A stretch of DNA of 23,632 nucleotides from the NCBI GenBank assembly GCA_964596535.1, contig CAZQUR010000043.1:1-23632 (forward strand). Reading direction: 5' to 3'. Numbering within the stretch: the first letter of the stretch is position 1; each line of letters starts with the position of its first letter. This stretch comes from GCA-002779465 sp964596535. Lineage in GTDB: Bacteria; Desulfobacterota; Desulfobacteria; Desulfobacterales; UBA2156. Both the position numbers and the translations under genes were made by a program. Below are positions 1-8,195 of the stretch, piece after piece. Under the pieces are notes generated by a model. The model was not told where the DNA came from and did no database searches. It was given only the letters and a program-made list of their open reading frames with translations.

Positions 1-1243
1 CGATGAACGTCTCCGCGTCTTTCACACGCAGCTCGCCGGAGATGAGCTTGGGGAGCAGGGTGTTGCGCAGGGCGGCGAGGGTGCGGGATTCAAAATTGTT
101 TGACTCGATTCTTGAGAAGAGTTTTTCAACTATTTGGCCATATATTCGGGCAGTCCCTTTCAATGGATAGAGCACATGTAGATTTCGCGCATCTGTTTGT
201 GAAATAAATGGTTGGGCCGAACCGCGTATCGGCCAAATACTGTTCCCATGAGTCGCCAAGAATAAAAATTCCGTTGAGATATTGGGATCAGTCGCCCAGA
301 AACGAATCGTATTCTTGATACATGACCATTTGCCTCGAGCTATCCACGTGTATCCGGAGTTTGCGCCTATGGCACTGACAACAACACCGACGCAATCGAA
401 GTCATGGTACGGGAGAAGTCCATCAGGACCTTTTGCACTGTAGGCAGTGAAACCTGTGACAGAATAAGATTTTTTTGTCACACTTGTATCACCCCAGTTT
501 ACGTCCGCAATATAACCAAGTGGCTTCATTTCCCACCCCTCCGGAATCTCTCCCAATTCCGAATCCACGAGCCGGTCAGGGAAAAGGTGGTAAAGGTGGG
601 CGGGGAGGCCGGGAAGGGATTCTCCTTTTTTCCAACGGCCTTCCATCTTGGCGCGGACAGGGTCGAAATCCACGAACCAGGACTTGAAGAGCGCCCGGGC
701 CATGGCTTCCAGCGTTTCGCTCATCCGCCGGTTCAGTTCGATCTTGTCGTCTAACGTGCCAAGAATGTGGGCGATAGCGTGTTGTTGGTATAATGGAGGA
801 ACCGGAATCTGTAGATGATCCAAGGAATCCGTAGGCACCCGTTGGCGACCAGAAGTTCCTGTCATCTGATCGATGGCGTAGGCCCGAACTTCGTTGGATA
901 ACGTAAGATAATAAACGTAATTGGTGTCTGTGATACCCGGTCTACCACGAATCACTATGAATTCGGTCGACCCATGACCCGCCACATCGGTTTGATCTGC
1001 ACAGAATCTCGCAATCTTCCCATTCTCAAGGCACGGCGTAATTCGTGCCATGAGTGTATCACCGGCCTCGAATCGAGAGCCGCTGCCCTTGAACTCTCGT
1101 GTTTCGTAGGCATGCACACAGCGAGATCCAGGTGTAACCGATGCCATGTCTACAAACGGATAGGTTTTTCCGCGTGTTAGACGAACTATCGGGTTAACCT
1201 TCACGGCTCGACTAAAAGTTAGTTCAACCCAATCACCCTCCAT
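1..1243 (-). CDS. hsdS: Type I restriction-modification specificity subunit HsdS (3' end beyond window)
   Basis: This is the DNA-recognition subunit of a type I restriction-modification enzyme; it directs the HsdM methylase and HsdR nuclease to a bipartite target. Reading the minus strand from 1243 gives an open frame of about 414 residues that runs off the window. Typical HsdS landmarks are visible: VPPLYQQHAIAHILGTLDDK followed by ELNRRMSETLEAMARALFKSWFVDFDPVR (the conserved helix after the first target-recognition domain), then LGEIPEGWEMKPLG opening the second domain, and LRNTLLPKLISGELRVKDAE near the C-terminus, so only a few residues should be missing. The ATG at 1243 follows a strong AAGGAG site. 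It lies 42 bp downstream of the ORF6N gene in the hsdM operon. The second recognition domain (about 120-520) looks more AT-rich than its surroundings, as is common for exchanged specificity domains. Confidence 0.93.
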   Translation of the reverse strand, partial: MEGDWVELTFSRAVKVNPIVRLTRGKTYPFVDMASVTPGSRCVHAYETREFKGSGSRFEAGDTLMARITPCLENGKIARFCADQTDVAGHGSTEFIVIRGRPGITDTNYVYYLTLSNEVRAYAIDQMTGTSGRQRVPTDSLDHLQIPVPPLYQQHAIAHILGTLDDKIELNRRMSETLEAMARALFKSWFVDFDPVRAKMEGRWKKGESLPGLPAHLYHLFPDRLVDSELGEIPEGWEMKPLGYIADVNWGDTSVTKKSYSVTGFTAYSAKGPDGLLPYHDFDCVGVVVSAIGANSGYTWIARGKWSCIKNTIRFWATDPNISTEFLFLATHGNSIWPIRGSAQPFISQTDARNLHVLYPLKGTARIYGQIVEKLFSRIESNNFESRTLAALRNTLLPKLISGELRVKDAETFI

Positions 1244-1285
1244 ACCTCAACTCCTTCCCATCATTCCCGGTCATGCCTCGGCCTT

Positions 1286-1852
1286 TTAGTCATTTCGTGA
1301 AAAAATCGCATCCGATGACCTTTCTTTTTCCGAGGCCGTAAACCCGATCCGGGGCTTTTTCTTTGATTCGGGCGGGGTCATCAATTTTCGGATGGCATCG
1401 AAGACGACCTTGAAATTGGCGTCGTATTTTTTTTCCAGGGCTGCAAGCTTGCGGGCGAGGCCTGCGTGGGAGGCGAGCATCCGCCGCAATCTCACAAAGG
1501 CGCGCATGATCTCTACATTAACAAGGATGGCGCGTTCGCTGTGCAATACACTGGAGAGCATGGCCACACCCTGTTCGGTGAAGGCATAGGGCGGGTACCT
1601 CCGTCCCCCGCGGCCTTTATGCTTTGAGGTCACAGATTGTGATCTCAAAGCATCGAATTCTTCCCGTGTAAGCTGAAACATGAAGTCGTCCGGAAACCGT
1701 GCGATGTTGCGTTTGACGGCCTGGATAAGGACCCGTGTCTCCACGCCATAAAGGTCGGCCAGGTCCGCGTCGAGGATTACCTTGTTTCCGCGGATGTGCC
1801 AGATTCGGGATTCAATGTGTGTCATGGAAACCATATTCCGATCATCCGCCAT
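1286..1852 (-). CDS. ORF6N-domain (KilA-N-like) DNA-binding protein in the hsd operon
   Basis: A 188-residue protein of the ORF6N family, a phage-type DNA-binding domain found in antirepressor-like proteins and often carried inside type I restriction loci. Recognisable signatures are IWHIRGNKVILDADLADLYG near residues 15-34, RNIARFPDDFMFQLTREE, and YAFTEQGVAMLSSVL, followed by a helical, lysine-rich C-terminal part that could form a coiled coil. I chose the ATG at 1852 because it has GGAGGAG upstream and overlaps the last codons of hsdM by 11 bp, implying translational coupling; an ATG 12 codons further upstream inside hsdM lacks that support. The molecular role in restriction-modification loci is not established; a regulatory or anti-phage role is inference from domain and position. 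Confidence 0.88.
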   Translation of the reverse strand: MADDRNMVSMTHIESRIWHIRGNKVILDADLADLYGVETRVLIQAVKRNIARFPDDFMFQLTREEFDALRSQSVTSKHKGRGGRRYPPYAFTEQGVAMLSSVLHSERAILVNVEIMRAFVRLRRMLASHAGLARKLAALEKKYDANFKVVFDAIRKLMTPPESKKKPRIGFTASEKERSSDAIFSRND

Positions 1853-3398
1853 ACCCCAACTCCTCCAGATTCTTTGCAATAGCGGCATCGAGTTTTGCGG
1901 CCTCTGCCTGTTGTCCGCGCAGTTGTTTTACGAGCCGCTGCATCTTTTCCTCGAACGGTTCTCCGTCGTCTTCCTGTGCCTCGGCCCCGACGTAGCGGCC
2001 GGGGGTGAGAACATAGCCGTGCTTACGGATTTCGTCGAGGGCGGCGCTTTTGCAGAAGCCGGGGACATCCTTGTACTTTCCGGTCCCTTTTTCGCCTCGC
2101 CAGGCATGATACGTGCCGGCGATGCGGGCGATGTCTTCATCCGTGAGTTCCCGATGGGTGCGGTCCACCATGCGCCCCATTTTTCGCGTATCGATGAAGA
2201 GCACAAGGCCCCTTCGGGCCCGGAATCGGGTGTTTTTCTTATCCCGAGCCAAAAACCATAGGCATGCCGGAATCTGGGTCGAATAAAAAAGCTGACCGGG
2301 CAGGGCGATCATGCAGTCCACCAGGTCCGCCTCGATGATGGCTTTACGGATTTCCCCTTCCCCGGACTGGTTGGAGGACATGGAACCGTTGGCCAATACG
2401 AAACCTGCCAGCCCTGTCGGCGCCAGGTGATAAATCATGTGCTGAACCCAGGCGAAGTTGGCGTTGCCGGTAGGGGGCACACCGTATTTCCAGCGCTTGT
2501 CTTCCCGCAGGCGGTCCCCGCCCCAATCACTGATGTTAAAGGGCGGATTGGCCAGAATAAAATCGGCTTTCAAGTCGGGATGCCGGTCATTATGGAATGA
2601 ATCACCATAGTCAATCTGTCCTTCGATGCCCCGGATCGCCAGGTTCATCTTGGCCAGCCGCCAGGTGGTGTAATTGGACTCCTGACCGTAAATGGAAATA
2701 TCCCCAATGCGGCCACCGTGGGCTTTGATGAAGGCCTCCGACTGGACGAACATCCCCGATGAGCCGCAGCAAGGGTCGTATATCCGTCCTTTGTAAGGTT
2801 CAAGCATTTCCACCAGGAGCCGGACCACGCAGCGGGGCGTGTAAAATTCCCCGCCTTTCTTACCCTCGGCGCTGGCAAACTGGGACAGGAAATATTCATA
2901 AATCCGACCCAGCACATCCTTGGAGCGGCTTTCTTCATCCCCCACCCGGATGTTGGTAATCAGGTCGATGAGTTGACCCAGGCGCACTTTGTCCAAGCCC
3001 GGGCGAGCATAATCCTTGGGAAGAACCCCTTTGAGAGAAGGGTTTTCCCGCTCCACGGCATCCATGGCATCGTCCACCATCTTGCCGATGGTGGGCTGCT
3101 TGGCATTGGCTTTAAGCCTGGACCAGCGGGATTCCTTGGGCACCCAAAAGATGTTGGCCGCCTGATATTCGTCCCGGTCCTCCGGATCGGCCCCTTCATC
3201 CTGTTCAGCCGTCAGCTTGGCGTGATATTCATCAAAAGCGTCGTTGATGTATTTCAGGAAAATCAGCCCCAGAACCACATGCTTGTACTCCGCGGCATCC
3301 ATGCTGCCGCGCAGGGCATCGGCCATCTGCCAGAGTTGGGCTTCATACCCGATGTTGGCGCCGTTGTTTTTGCCGGTGTTCCTTTTGGGTCGTGCCAT
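1842..3398 (-). CDS. hsdM: Type I restriction-modification DNA methyltransferase subunit HsdM
   Basis: This is the N6-adenine methyltransferase subunit that modifies DNA together with HsdS. It has 518 residues from the chosen start, normal for the family. An N-terminal helical HsdM_N domain (AALRGSMD-like start, LGLIFLKYINDAF) is followed by the methylase domain: GGEFYTPR around 182-189, the SAM-binding motif DPCCGSSGMF around 208-217, and the catalytic NPPF tetrad at 284-287. The ATG at 3398 (MARPKR) is preferred over an ATG 6 codons upstream because AAAGGA lies at the right distance before it. It is the first gene of the operon, with the ORF6N gene and hsdS following. hsdR is not in the window. 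The upstream 430 bp are AT-rich and contain a dyad at 3486-3514 that may be an operator. Confidence 0.95.
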   Translation of the reverse strand: MARPKRNTGKNNGANIGYEAQLWQMADALRGSMDAAEYKHVVLGLIFLKYINDAFDEYHAKLTAEQDEGADPEDRDEYQAANIFWVPKESRWSRLKANAKQPTIGKMVDDAMDAVERENPSLKGVLPKDYARPGLDKVRLGQLIDLITNIRVGDEESRSKDVLGRIYEYFLSQFASAEGKKGGEFYTPRCVVRLLVEMLEPYKGRIYDPCCGSSGMFVQSEAFIKAHGGRIGDISIYGQESNYTTWRLAKMNLAIRGIEGQIDYGDSFHNDRHPDLKADFILANPPFNISDWGGDRLREDKRWKYGVPPTGNANFAWVQHMIYHLAPTGLAGFVLANGSMSSNQSGEGEIRKAIIEADLVDCMIALPGQLFYSTQIPACLWFLARDKKNTRFRARRGLVLFIDTRKMGRMVDRTHRELTDEDIARIAGTYHAWRGEKGTGKYKDVPGFCKSAALDEIRKHGYVLTPGRYVGAEAQEDDGEPFEEKMQRLVKQLRGQQAEAAKLDAAIAKNLEELGYGG

Positions 3399-3485
3399 CG
3401 GCATCCTTTCAGACATTCATGAAAAAATCAGGGGAAAAGAGGATAACCATGTCTTGGCTTTCCAGGTGAGGATCCAATAATGCCG

Positions 3486-3514
3486 GTCTCATAATAGTAC
3501 CCTCATATTGAGAC
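3486..3514. promoter_or_regulatory. Dyad upstream of hsdM, possible operator
   Basis: Perfect 6-bp arms GTCTCA and TGAGAC are separated by 17 bp, and imperfect symmetry continues inward (TAATA against ATATGA). It lies about 90 bp upstream of the hsdM start in an AT-rich stretch, a plausible position for a regulator of the restriction operon. The binding protein is unknown; the ORF6N protein is one candidate by proximity only. Confidence 0.3.
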
Positions 3515-3672
3515 AATCCTATCGAAGCATTCTGGCTCAATACCAACTTTCATATTGAAATTGCAAGGAAAAATGTCATAAAGGAGGCATACAATACGGT
3601 TTCTTGCTCATGGCAACGATGGGGGGCCCTGCATCACGAGAATCCTATGCGTCACCGGGACCCCAGTTCCCC

Positions 3673-3782
3673 CCCTCCGTATCCCCCCGGGGGGCTGGCT
3701 TGGCGTTTTCCGGGGCTGAAAATCATCCTGGGACGAGCTGAATCGGGCCGAAATTCGGGCTGCTTGTGAGGAATACGGAGGG
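3673..3782. repeat. Inverted repeat, arms CCCTCCGTAT / ATACGGAGGG
   Basis: A perfect 10-bp inverted repeat (3673-3682 and 3773-3782) with 90 bp between arms; partial similarity extends outward (TTCC...CC against GGAATACGGAGGGAA). The interior contains a C-run/G-run palindrome near 3683-3696. It may be a remnant of a small mobile element or an RNA stem; no coding capacity. Confidence 0.4.
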
Positions 3783-3845
3783 AAGCCTTGTTTTGAAATG
3801 TCGATGAAAGGTTGTGACCGACTTATAACAACTTGATATCATTGC

Positions 3846-3921
3846 TGGTGGTCCCAACGGGACTCGAACCCGTGTTTCCGGCGTGAGAGGCCGGCGTCCT
3901 AGGCCACTAGACGATGGGACC
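3846..3921 (-). tRNA. tRNA-Glu (anticodon CUC)
   Basis: On the minus strand a 76-nt cloverleaf begins GGTCCCATCGTCTAGTGG. The 7-bp acceptor stem (GGTCCCA with TGGGACC) closes perfectly, the anticodon stem CCGGC/GCCGG encloses a loop CTCTCAC giving anticodon CTC, and the T arm carries GGTTCGAGTCC. The 3' CCA is encoded (3846-3848). Sequence features match bacterial glutamate tRNAs (compare the TCGTCTAG D-arm). Its 3' end faces the restriction locus, which makes it a candidate integration target. Confidence 0.96.
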
Positions 3922-3943
3922 GATGACTGCGAAACTCAAGTAG

Positions 3944-3971
3944 ATTAACGTGAAGGGACGATCCTTGTCAA
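3944..3971 (-). promoter_or_regulatory. Sigma-70-like promoter for tRNA-Glu
   Basis: A perfect -35 TTGACA (3971-3966 on the minus strand) is followed after 16 bp by GTTAAT (3949-3944), placing the start about 15 nt before the mature tRNA 5' end. The -35 begins immediately after the stop codon of the preceding PLDc_N gene, so the tRNA can be transcribed independently of that operon. Confidence 0.6.
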
Positions 3972-4208
3972 TTACAATTTCGGATCGTTTCCGGCGGCGG
4001 GTAAGGCGGGTTTTTTCCCTTTCCGGAACCCGAAGATAAGATAAATCAGCCAGCCGATGAACGGAATCATGGCGATGACACCCCAAGTCGCCTTTTTCCC
4101 CAGGGTGCCGAAGTCCTTTCGGGCGACGTCGAGGACGGCCAAAAGGGTGAGAATGAAAAAGACGAGGCCGATCTTGATCCATACCCGCGCGGTTTCCATG
4201 CCCGTCAT
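3972..4208 (-). CDS. PLDc_N-domain small membrane protein
   Basis: A 78-residue protein with two hydrophobic segments (about residues 9-27 and 42-62) separated by a charged loop; the second contains MIPFIGWLIYLIFGFRKGKK. This is the pattern of the cardiolipin-synthase N-terminal (PLDc_N) domain when it occurs as a stand-alone small protein; no phospholipase catalytic HKD motif is present, so no enzyme activity is claimed. Its ATG overlaps the TGA of the lytic transglycosylase gene (ATGA), which indicates translational coupling in a three-gene operon. The biological role of stand-alone PLDc_N proteins is not known to me. Confidence 0.8.
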   Translation of the reverse strand: MTGMETARVWIKIGLVFFILTLLAVLDVARKDFGTLGKKATWGVIAMIPFIGWLIYLIFGFRKGKKPALPAAGNDPKL

Positions 4209-5098
4209 CTTTTCAACAACTCGCTGATCTTGAGGATTGTGTCCACGTAATAGCGGCTCCGGTTGTACCGGAAGATGATCTTGGCCGCCTTTTCCCGGTC
4301 GATCCCCGGTCGCCAGCCGAACCCCTTGAGGTAGCCGGCAATACTGGCCGCGGCATCGGCATGGTCAAACAGATCCACGCGGCCGTCCGCATTTCCGTCT
4401 TCGGCATAGGCCAGGATGCTGGTGGGCATGAACTGGGCGATCCCCAGGGCGCCGGCAAAAGAACCGGGAACACCGACCGGATCCATCTCTTCCCTATCGG
4501 CGTACCGGAGAAAGGCGGTCAATTCCTTGTAGGCCCATTTGGATTTTTTTTGGGCCCACGCCGTAAATTTTTCCGGGTCCACGGAAACCTTCCGGGAGAT
4601 CTCCTTGAAAAAGGCTTCCCGGACCCCTGGATCCGAAAGAGCAGCCAGAGTGGACAGGGTGTTCAAAACGGAGCGTTTTCCCACGGAGACCCCCAGCCGG
4701 GTTTCCACCAGAATGATGGCCGCGATCACGGTCTTGTCCACACCGTAGCGCTGTTCCACCGCGTCAAGGGAGGCTTTGTGCCTTTGGATATAGGCTTTGG
4801 CCTTCCGGATGGCGGACGGGGTGGTGAACTGGCCGTAGTCCAGCTTGGCTTCCCGGTATTTGAAAAAGATGCGCACCATCTGGACGTCTTCTTTCACCCG
4901 GGGATCGGCATAGATGGCCTTGATGGATTCGGGGTCAAATCCATCGGCCACGAGTTGTTTCTTCAAGAATGAAAAGGGCTGGGGAATCTGGGGGCGCGAG
5001 GCCGACGCCAGGCAGAAAAGCAGTGCCGCGGCGAGGATCCCACCGCGGACGGCCGTCCGCCGAAAACGTTGGAAAAACGGGCCGCCGGATTCAGACAT
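4205..5098 (-). CDS. Lytic murein transglycosylase, MltB (SLT_2) family
   Basis: A 297-residue periplasmic or envelope enzyme that cleaves peptidoglycan glycan strands with 1,6-anhydro product formation. The start at 5098 (MSESGG) overlaps the stop codon of the upstream phosphatase gene and gives an N-terminal basic segment and hydrophobic stretch (residues about 17-34) consistent with a signal sequence or anchor; no lipobox is evident, unlike E. coli MltB. The catalytic glutamate is expected at residue 132 in ILVETRLG, and the family motif GALGIAQFMPTS lies near 216-227, with FRYNRSRYYVDTIL at the C-terminus. It sits between the PHP phosphatase and the PLDc_N gene, overlapping both by a few bases. 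A longer upstream frame within the phosphatase gene is considered spurious. Confidence 0.93.
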   Translation of the reverse strand: MSESGGPFFQRFRRTAVRGGILAAALLFCLASASRPQIPQPFSFLKKQLVADGFDPESIKAIYADPRVKEDVQMVRIFFKYREAKLDYGQFTTPSAIRKAKAYIQRHKASLDAVEQRYGVDKTVIAAIILVETRLGVSVGKRSVLNTLSTLAALSDPGVREAFFKEISRKVSVDPEKFTAWAQKKSKWAYKELTAFLRYADREEMDPVGVPGSFAGALGIAQFMPTSILAYAEDGNADGRVDLFDHADAAASIAGYLKGFGWRPGIDREKAAKIIFRYNRSRYYVDTILKISELLKR

Positions 5099-5963
5099 GG
5101 GATTTCGGATTGCCCCGCTTCGAGGAATCGATGGTGTCAACACGCTTTTCCAAAAGGTCCTTTTCCGGGTTCGAGTCGATGTCGATGGCATAGGCAATGC
5201 GCCGGGCAAATCCGGTCAGGGTTTGGTAACCGGCGTTTCGGACAGCGGCGAGCCCTTCCGCCCAATGCCCGCCCACGGCTTCCGGGCGGTGGGCGTCCGA
5301 GCCCAGAGTGACGGGAATCCCTTTTTCCCGGCATCCCTCAAGGAGACTTTGGGAGGGATAGATTTCCCCCACGGGATGGTCGAGCCCGCTGGTGTTCACC
5401 TCCACCACATGCCCTTGTTCCCGGATCAAAGAAAGGATATCTTCGATTTCCGTCTTAAAATCAACGGATGTCCGCCTGCCGAACTTTTTGATCAGGTCCA
5501 CGTGACAGATCACATCGAAAAAGTCAAGCCGGCACATCCGGTAAAGCGTTTCCAGGTAACGGGCAAAGATCGTGTCCGGATCCATACGGGCTTGCCCGGC
5601 GGCTGCGGAATGGCTGACCACGTCTATATCGTTCAAAAAATGAACGGAAGAGGCCACCATGTCCATGTCAAAGGTATCGAGGATTTTAAACACGGTCTCC
5701 ATGGCATCGGGGTTATAGTCCACTTCCAGGCCCGCCTTAACGGCGATTTGCCCCGCGTATCGATCCTTGAGTGTCTTGACGGCGTTCAGATACAGGGGGA
5801 CTTCTTCGGGTGTCATGGATTTGGGTTTTTTCTCGGATCGCACCGTGAGGTGATCCAGAAAGCAGATTTCCAAAAGCCCTAAAGAAATGCCCTGCCGCAC
5901 GCAGGCCTCCATGGAGCCGTCGGCATGGTCACAAAGGGGGGTGTGGATATGGTAGTCGATCAT
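5091..5963 (-). CDS. hisJ: Histidinol-phosphatase, HisJ/HisK family (PHP domain)
   Basis: A 290-residue PHP-superfamily metal-dependent phosphatase, predicted to hydrolyse L-histidinol phosphate, the penultimate step of histidine synthesis, in the cytoplasm. Metal-binding signatures are visible: DYHIHTPLCDHA at residues 3-14, GLEVDY near 78-83, SVHFLND near 106-112, CHVDLIKKF near 153-161 and GSDAHRP near 221-227. Length agrees with the HisJ family. The ATG at 5963 starts directly before the first metal motif; no strong ribosome-binding site precedes it, and a longer frame reading through the divergent radA region is not credible. It heads the operon with the transglycosylase and is divergent from radA. 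No other his genes are nearby, so another PHP phosphoesterase substrate remains possible. Confidence 0.87.
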   Translation of the reverse strand: MIDYHIHTPLCDHADGSMEACVRQGISLGLLEICFLDHLTVRSEKKPKSMTPEEVPLYLNAVKTLKDRYAGQIAVKAGLEVDYNPDAMETVFKILDTFDMDMVASSVHFLNDIDVVSHSAAAGQARMDPDTIFARYLETLYRMCRLDFFDVICHVDLIKKFGRRTSVDFKTEIEDILSLIREQGHVVEVNTSGLDHPVGEIYPSQSLLEGCREKGIPVTLGSDAHRPEAVGGHWAEGLAAVRNAGYQTLTGFARRIAYAIDIDSNPEKDLLEKRVDTIDSSKRGNPKSHV

Positions 5964-5991
5964 GAAAGCTTCAGGGATCCCATTCCTTATC

Positions 5992-6020
5992 TTGATGCCC
6001 GATTTGTGGCATGATATGGA
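5992..6020 (+). promoter_or_regulatory. Weak sigma-70-like promoter for radA
   Basis: TTGATG (5992-5997), 17 bp, then TATGGA (6015-6020) lies in the divergent interval between the phosphatase gene and radA. Downstream, AACCCC (6032-6037) and GGGGTT (6042-6047) can form a short hairpin in the leader. Both box matches are only partial. Confidence 0.3.
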
Positions 6021-6071
6021 ACCCTTTGTCAAACCCCATCGGGGGTTCCGAAACATAACGAACGGATTTTG

Positions 6072-7439
6072 ATGAAAAAAAACGAAAAAACAATATTCGT
6101 CTGCCAGTCCTGCGGTCACCAGGCCCTGAAATGGATGGGGAAATGCCCGGAGTGCGGCCAATGGGACGCCTTTGTGGAGGAGGTGCAGCGCCGGCAAACG
6201 GCGGCCCGGGACGGGATTTCCATGCCGCATGCGGAACCCGTGGCCCTGGATTCTGTTTCCGCCGAGGACGTGGAGCGGTTTTCCACGGCCATCGCCGAGT
6301 TCGACCGGGTTCTCGGGGGGGGACTCGTCCCCGGAAGCCTGGTGCTCATCGGCGGAGACCCTGGGATCGGTAAATCCACGCTCATGCTCCAGGCCCTTTA
6401 CGGCCTGGCTCAGGAGGGGCACCGGGTCCTGTACGTCTCAGGAGAGGAATCGGTGACCCAAGTCAGTATGCGCAGCCGGCGGCTCAAGACCGTCAGTTCG
6501 GGGATACTGGTGGTTTCGGAGATCGACATGAACGCGGTCCTGTCCATGGTGGACTCGGTCAAGCCGGATGTCCTGGTGGTGGATTCGGTACAGACCATGT
6601 TCAACCCGGAGGTTTCTTCGGCCCCGGGAAGCGTCAGCCAGGTGCGGGAGACCGCGGTGCGGCTCATGCTCACGGCCAAGCGCACCGCCGTCCCGATCTT
6701 CGTGGTGGGGCATGTGACCAAGGAAGGGGCCATCGCCGGGCCGCGGCTTTTGGAGCACATGGTGGACACGGTGCTGTATTTCGAAGGGGATAAAAGCCAT
6801 GTATACCGCATCCTGCGGGCCGTGAAGAACCGGTTCGGCTCCACCAACGAGATCGGGGTCTTCGAGATGAAGGAACAGGGCCTGGCCGAGGTGGCGAATC
6901 CTTCCGCGGCCTTCCTTTCGGAGCGCCCGGCCGGATCCCCGGGCTCCGTGGTCACGGCCAGCCTGGAAGGGACCCGGCCCATCCTGGTGGAACTCCAGTC
7001 CCTGGTTTCCCCGTCGTATTTGACGAATCCACGGCGCACCGTCCTGGGACTCGATCCCAACCGGGTGGCCCTTCTGGTGGCCGTGATGGAAAAGAAAATG
7101 GGCATGGCCCTCATGGGCCTGGACATCTTCATGAACGTGGCGGGCGGCGTCCGGGTGGACGAGCCTGCCGTGGACCTGGGAGTCGTCACGGCCGTGGCGT
7201 CCGGCTTCCTGGATGTCCCGGTTTCCGGGGAAACGGTGGTCCTGGGGGAGGTGGGCCTCACCGGCGAGGTGCGGGCCATCGGCCACGCCGAGGCCCGGGT
7301 GGCCGAAGCCAGGAAGATGGGCTTTTCCCGCTGCCTGATCCCGGCCAACACCCTGAAGCGGATGCCCAAAACGGACGGGATACGGTTGATCGGCGTGCAA
7401 AACGTTTCCGAAGCGGCCGAAATCCTCTTTCACCGGTAA
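6072..7439 (+). CDS. radA: DNA repair/recombination protein RadA (Sms)
   Basis: A 455-residue cytoplasmic RecA-like ATPase that promotes branch migration and processing of recombination intermediates. All hallmark parts are present: an N-terminal zinc finger with Cys11-Cys14 and Cys25-Cys28, Walker A GGDPGIGKST at 94-103, the VVDSVQT Walker B region, the RadA-specific KNRFG motif at 252-256, and a C-terminal Lon-protease-like domain containing GLDPNRVALLVAV and GEVGLTGEVRAI. Length is typical. The ATG at 6072 is preferred to the TTG codon just before it. The start is preceded by only weak ribosome-binding complementarity. rlmE follows 15 bp downstream, suggesting cotranscription. Confidence 0.98.
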   Translation: MKKNEKTIFVCQSCGHQALKWMGKCPECGQWDAFVEEVQRRQTAARDGISMPHAEPVALDSVSAEDVERFSTAIAEFDRVLGGGLVPGSLVLIGGDPGIGKSTLMLQALYGLAQEGHRVLYVSGEESVTQVSMRSRRLKTVSSGILVVSEIDMNAVLSMVDSVKPDVLVVDSVQTMFNPEVSSAPGSVSQVRETAVRLMLTAKRTAVPIFVVGHVTKEGAIAGPRLLEHMVDTVLYFEGDKSHVYRILRAVKNRFGSTNEIGVFEMKEQGLAEVANPSAAFLSERPAGSPGSVVTASLEGTRPILVELQSLVSPSYLTNPRRTVLGLDPNRVALLVAVMEKKMGMALMGLDIFMNVAGGVRVDEPAVDLGVVTAVASGFLDVPVSGETVVLGEVGLTGEVRAIGHAEARVAEARKMGFSRCLIPANTLKRMPKTDGIRLIGVQNVSEAAEILFHR

Positions 7440-7454
7440 CGATCGGGCATCCGT

Positions 7455-8075
7455 ATGGCGGCAAGACGACGCGCCCGTCCGGGCGGATTCAGGAAGGGCC
7501 CCTGGAGCGATCATTATACCCATGCGGCCCAAAAGACCGGGTATCCGGCCCGGTCGGTCTTCAAACTCCAGGAGATCCAGCGGAAATTCCGGCTCATCAA
7601 GAAAGGGCACCGGGTCCTGGACTTGGGATGTGCACCGGGATCATGGCTCCTGTATGCGGCCGAGTTGACGGGACCCCGGGGATGGGTGGCGGGACTGGAC
7701 CTGAAACCCGTGACCGTCTCCCTGCCGCCGTTCGCCGCGGCCTTCGTAATGGATGTTTTTTCCGAGGATCCCGCCGCCTGGGATGCGGTGGGAGAAAGGT
7801 TCGACGTGGTGCTCTCCGACATGGCGCCGGACACCACCGGGGCAAAGGACGTGGATGCGGCCCGCTCCCTGCAATTGTGCGAACAGGCCTTTTCCATCGC
7901 ACAAGCGCGCCTTACGCCGGGGGGCGCCTTTGTGTGCAAGATTTTTTTCGGGGAGGATGCCAAGGCGTTTACGGAGTCCGTGGCCAAGGCCTTCACAGGC
8001 CTGAAACTGTTCAAGCCGGCAGCGAGCCGGAAAGCCAGCCGGGAGATCTACATCGTGGCAACCGGAAAGAAGTGA
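7455..8075 (+). CDS. rlmE: 23S rRNA (uridine-2552-2'-O)-methyltransferase RlmE/FtsJ
   Basis: A 206-residue SAM-dependent methyltransferase that methylates the 2'-hydroxyl of U2552 in the A loop of 23S rRNA, aiding late 50S assembly. The SAM-binding motif LDLGCAPGSW lies at 56-65, and the K-D-K-E catalytic tetrad characteristic of the family can be assigned to Lys37 (SVFKLQE), Asp122 (LSDMAPDTTG), Lys162 (VCKIFF) and Glu197 (REIYIVA). Length matches E. coli RlmE closely. The N-terminus is arginine-rich, fitting RNA binding. It follows radA by 15 bp; no strong Shine-Dalgarno is seen, so coupling to radA translation is plausible. Confidence 0.96.
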   Translation: MAARRRARPGGFRKGPWSDHYTHAAQKTGYPARSVFKLQEIQRKFRLIKKGHRVLDLGCAPGSWLLYAAELTGPRGWVAGLDLKPVTVSLPPFAAAFVMDVFSEDPAAWDAVGERFDVVLSDMAPDTTGAKDVDAARSLQLCEQAFSIAQARLTPGGAFVCKIFFGEDAKAFTESVAKAFTGLKLFKPAASRKASREIYIVATGKK

Positions 8076-8195
8076 CCCGAAGGATGTGCGATCATTCCAT
8101 CATCCCGGCATGACCAGGGAAAATGTGTTGCCGTGGATCGGGAGAACAAGATTGAGTATATCAACCTTGATGGAATCGTAAAAACCCGAAATCTC

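Larger units (their letters stand above)
3399..3845. other. Intergenic region between hsdM and tRNA-Glu, no gene seen
   Basis: About 450 bp with no credible coding frame. The half nearest hsdM is AT-rich and holds a dyad (3486-3514) and two copies of CATATTGA (near 3503 and 3551), the second inside the small palindrome TTTCA-TAT-TGAAA. The half nearest the tRNA contains a run of C then G (ATCCCCCCGGGGGGCT, able to fold) and a 10-bp inverted repeat spanning 3673-3782. It is the junction between an accessory restriction locus and a tRNA 3' end, but no integrase or clear copy of the tRNA 3' end (attachment site) is present here. Confidence 0.6.

Noticed and set aside
3399..3845. Integrase or attachment-site copy next to the tRNA
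   Set aside because: No recombinase-like frame and no duplicate of the tRNA 3' end could be found in this interval.
6410..7610. Two long minus-strand frames opposite radA
   Set aside because: They are shadows of the high-GC radA coding sequence, which has all expected motifs on the plus strand.
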